Positions 61,843 through 64,000 of a stretch of DNA of 64,000 nucleotides are shown in pieces. Numbering within the stretch: the first letter of the stretch is position 1; each line of letters begins with the position of its first letter. Position numbers and translations under genes: made by a program. The stretch is from Erysipelotrichaceae bacterium (lineage in GTDB: Bacteria > Bacillota_I > Bacilli_A > Erysipelotrichales > Erysipelotrichaceae), in the NCBI GenBank assembly GCA_012513225.1, contig JAAZCQ010000024.1, positions 33,918 to 97,917 of the forward strand, written 5' to 3'. The notes under the pieces are model-generated. The model did not search any database, was not told the origin of the DNA, and saw only the letters and a list, made by a program, of their open reading frames with translations.

Positions 61843-62006
61843 AAAAAAAGACATCCAACAAAGGACGTCATTAACGCGGTACCACCTTAATTCATCAAAA
61901 TTGATGCTCTCACATAGATAACGGTATTACCCGAATACAAAGTATAACTTCCAAGTAGTAACCATATTGATATTTAATCGATTTACACCAAACATCGACT
62001 CTCTAT
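61843..62006 (-). promoter_or_regulatory. T-box riboswitch leader of thrS
   Basis: The conserved T-box AAGGTGGTACCGCG lies at 61875-61888 (minus strand). Stem I begins near 62006 with AGAGAGTCGATG. The likely specifier codon is ACC (Thr) at 61923-61925, in the 3' side of stem I. A terminator (GACGTCC / GGATGTC plus seven T) lies at 61843-61869. Uncharged tRNA-Thr would favour the antiterminator and raise thrS expression. Confidence 0.93.
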
Positions 62007-62051
62007 TTAAATTCTCAATATAATCTTGTCTTGATCAAAGTATCTGTATTT

Positions 62052-62080
62052 TTTATACAATAAAATCAGTTTAATGTCAA
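62052..62080 (-). promoter_or_regulatory. Promoter of the thrS T-box transcript
   Basis: Minus strand TTGACA (62075-62080), 17 bases, TATAAA (62052-62057); start predicted near 62045. Confidence 0.8.
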
Positions 62081-62090
62081 TAATATAAAA

Positions 62091-63779
62091 TTATAAACAA
62101 TTACTTTCTTTATTTAACACCTTAGAAAATTGTGTTAGATAAAGCTTTTTATAAACCCCATCAACTTTTAATAAATCTTCATGTATACCTTCTTCAACAA
62201 TACGACCTTTATCTACAACAATAATCTTATCTGCCTGCATGATAGTTGATAAACGATGCGCAATTACTATACTTGTTCTTTTTTTCAATAAAGGCTCAAT
62301 AGCATCTTGAATTAATTTTTCAGATATTGAATCTAAAGAAGATGTTGCTTCATCTAAAATTAAAATTTTTGGATTCTTTAATATGACTCGTGCTATTCCA
62401 ATACGCTGCCTTTCCCCTCCTGATAATTTAACTCCACGATTTCCAACAATGCTATCATACCCTTTTTCAAAAGACATTATTAAATCATGAATATTTGCTT
62501 CTTTACAAGCTTTTATCATATCATCTTCACTTGCATTCATATTTGCATACAATAAATTCTCTCTTATTGTTGTGTTAAATAAATGTACATCTTGAGATAC
62601 TATTCCTATATAATTTCTAAGTGATTTTAAACTCAAGTCTTTTATATTGATTCCATCAATCTTTATTTCTCCACTATCTACATCATATAATCTAGGTATC
62701 AAATTTATAATTGTTGATTTTCCTGCACCTGATGGTCCCACTATAGCTACCATTTGATTACTAGACACATTAAAAGTAACACCATGTAATATTTGCCCAT
62801 TTTCACCATATCCAAAATTTACATTTTTAAATTCAAGATTTCCAACATAATTTTCAATCTCTATTGGATTTTCACTATCAACTATGTTAATAGGCATATC
62901 TAAATAATCAAATATACGAGTAAATAGAGCCATTGCTCTAACAAATTCAACTTGCATTTCCATTAAGGAACTTACAGGTCTATATAGACGATTTAATAAA
63001 GCAACCATAACTGTAATATCTCCAACTGTTAAATTACTATTAGTAGTTTTTAATACTAGATATCCACCTACTAAATATAAAATCATTGGTCCCATGTTTG
63101 TAAAAACATTTATAGACATTCTAAACCATCTACCAACCATAGAGCTTTTTACTTTTAGATTACTATAGTGTTTATTAGCATCATTAAAATTAATATTTTC
63201 ATATTCTTCACTTACAAATAATTTAACCAATTGTTGTCCACCAACACTTAAAGTCTCATTATATATTTGATTCATTTTATCATTTGCATTTTGAGAATCA
63301 ACTGTTAGTTTCCACCTACGATTTGCAACTAGCTTAGTAGGTATTATAAGTAAAGGAACTATAGTCATCCCAACTATTGCCATAATCCAACTTTTTGAAA
63401 CCATCGCAACTAAAGTTGTAATTAATACTGAAATATTAGAAATGGTATTAATTAAGGTGGATGAAATAGCACTTTCCACTCCACTTATATCACTGGTCAT
63501 TCTAGTAATTATTTCACCTTGTTTACTTCCAACAAAAAATGAATACGGCATTTTCAATAAATGAGAATACATTTGATCTCTTAAATCTTTTGAAATACTT
63601 AATGAAATAACCGAGTTAAAATATGTTTGTATCATGTTTACAACATTAGATCCAATTAAGACAAAAAAAGATATTATTACTAACTCAATAATAAATTTAT
63701 AATCTTTCTTTAAGAAGCCTTCATCAATAATTTTTCCTGTAAGAATAGAAGGCACTAAATCTAAAATGGAAGAAACCAA
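62091..63779 (-). CDS. ABC exporter, fused permease/ATPase; start codon unclear
   Basis: From TTG 63779 there are 562 residues: membrane domain (1-290) and NBD with GPSGAGKSTIINL, LSGGERQRIGIARVI and ILILDEATSSLD, then switch His in VIAHRLSTI. It resembles MsbA/LmrA-type multidrug or lipid exporters. The TTG has no Shine-Dalgarno and would remove most of the first helix. The frame is open to 63869, and the upstream part reads LIRIFGYLNPYLFLLFIVIS, a normal N-terminus for the family. No ATG, GTG or TTG exists there; ATT at 63848 is the best-placed candidate. This could be leaderless, mutated or cut at its 5' end. Confidence 0.8.
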   Translation of the reverse strand: MVSSILDLVPSILTGKIIDEGFLKKDYKFIIELVIISFFVLIGSNVVNMIQTYFNSVISLSISKDLRDQMYSHLLKMPYSFFVGSKQGEIITRMTSDISGVESAISSTLINTISNISVLITTLVAMVSKSWIMAIVGMTIVPLLIIPTKLVANRRWKLTVDSQNANDKMNQIYNETLSVGGQQLVKLFVSEEYENINFNDANKHYSNLKVKSSMVGRWFRMSINVFTNMGPMILYLVGGYLVLKTTNSNLTVGDITVMVALLNRLYRPVSSLMEMQVEFVRAMALFTRIFDYLDMPINIVDSENPIEIENYVGNLEFKNVNFGYGENGQILHGVTFNVSSNQMVAIVGPSGAGKSTIINLIPRLYDVDSGEIKIDGINIKDLSLKSLRNYIGIVSQDVHLFNTTIRENLLYANMNASEDDMIKACKEANIHDLIMSFEKGYDSIVGNRGVKLSGGERQRIGIARVILKNPKILILDEATSSLDSISEKLIQDAIEPLLKKRTSIVIAHRLSTIMQADKIIVVDKGRIVEEGIHEDLLKVDGVYKKLYLTQFSKVLNKESNCL

Positions 63780-63855
63780 TATTAAACTTATTACAATAAA
63801 CAGTAGAAATAAATATGGATTAAGATAGCCAAAAATTCTTATTAGAATATCAACA

Positions 63856-63884
63856 GTTATAATAGCCAGCTATAAAGATGTCAA
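63856..63884 (-). promoter_or_regulatory. Promoter inside the 5' reading frame of the ABC exporter
   Basis: Minus strand TTGACA (63879-63884), 17 bases, TATAAC (63856-63861). The start point predicted near 63848 coincides with the ATT that would begin the expected N-terminus. Confidence 0.55.
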
Positions 63885-64000
63885 GAAATAATTGATATAT
63901 TTAGATGAATTGGCTTGAGAATTTTTGGAGGGGGATGTTAATTTAGGGCATCACAAATAAGCTTATAATAAAGCGTAAAAAAATTATTGATCGAGTAAGT
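63885..64000. other. Right edge of the window, no gene recognised
   Basis: 116 bases. On the plus strand TTGGAGGGGGATG looks like a ribosome site and start, but the frame stops after three codons. No tRNA, hairpin or complete element end could be identified. Confidence 0.4.

Noticed and set aside
63885..64000. Insertion sequence end
   Set aside because: The G-rich start-like motif leads to a three-codon frame, and no inverted repeat or transposase sequence is visible within the window.
1..64000. Use of TGA as tryptophan (mycoplasma code)
   Set aside because: Several complete genes end in TGA and conserved Trp positions use TGG.

Overview
The window is AT-rich DNA (coding sequence and spacers both well below 35% GC by eye) from a low-GC Gram-positive bacterium. 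It uses TGA as a stop and TGG for Trp, so it is not a recoded mycoplasma. A T-box leader, a CIRCE element, a cre site, PTS transport and lipoprotein-anchored ABC binding proteins place it in Bacillota. An oxygen-sensitive glycyl radical enzyme, a class I hybrid cluster protein and sialic acid use suggest an anaerobic or microaerobic, host-associated lifestyle, perhaps in the Erysipelotrichia/Mollicutes-related Bacilli. The taxon is inference only.

Layout. 1-11.7 kb: the end of a GT14-like glycosyltransferase; a mannose-family PTS operon (IIA-IIB-IIC-IID) behind a perfect cre site; an operon of two cupin glucose-6-phosphate isomerases, a long mannose-6-phosphate isomerase homologue and a GntR regulator; then HAD phosphatases, a cyclophilin and a TetR unit. 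11.7-19.1 kb: an rRNA methyltransferase, then malic enzyme-pncB-nadE-nadD, which converts nicotinate to NAD. 19.2-25.5 kb: htpG under a CIRCE operator, a CDF transporter preceded by a membrane-protein gene apparently split by a 10-bp tandem duplication, a WYL regulator, a ketopantoate reductase-like gene and a flavodoxin-like gene. 25.5-35.2 kb: hcp with an FNR/CRP-type palindrome, an OpuC-type osmolyte importer, and a CydDC-like ABC pair with YgbA and YbaN homologues under two metal-regulator-like boxes.

35.2-43.3 kb: DeoR regulator, glycyl radical enzyme and its activase, tRNA-Arg(CCT), and the complete oxidative pentose phosphate operon (pgl-gnd-zwf). 43.4-46.4 kb: three envelope-type genes that all look leaderless. 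46.4-52.5 kb: a livKHMGF branched-chain amino acid importer with a CBS-ACT protein. 52.5-60.1 kb: a sialic acid island made of an RpiR regulator, sugar ABC importer and DUF624 protein, and divergent nanE-nanA-nanK. 60.1-64 kb: thrS lacking a TGS domain behind a T-box, then an ABC exporter with no normal start codon.

The most unusual signals are these: a putative phase-variable 10-bp repeat; a group of genes in which the ATG lies exactly 6 nt after a -10 box; a perfect hairpin that would loop out the excess distance between a Shine-Dalgarno and its ATG; a shared RpiR-type operator motif in the sialic acid island; and the ABC exporter whose promoter and homology both point to a non-canonical start. 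No CRISPR array, intact prophage or complete insertion sequence was seen.
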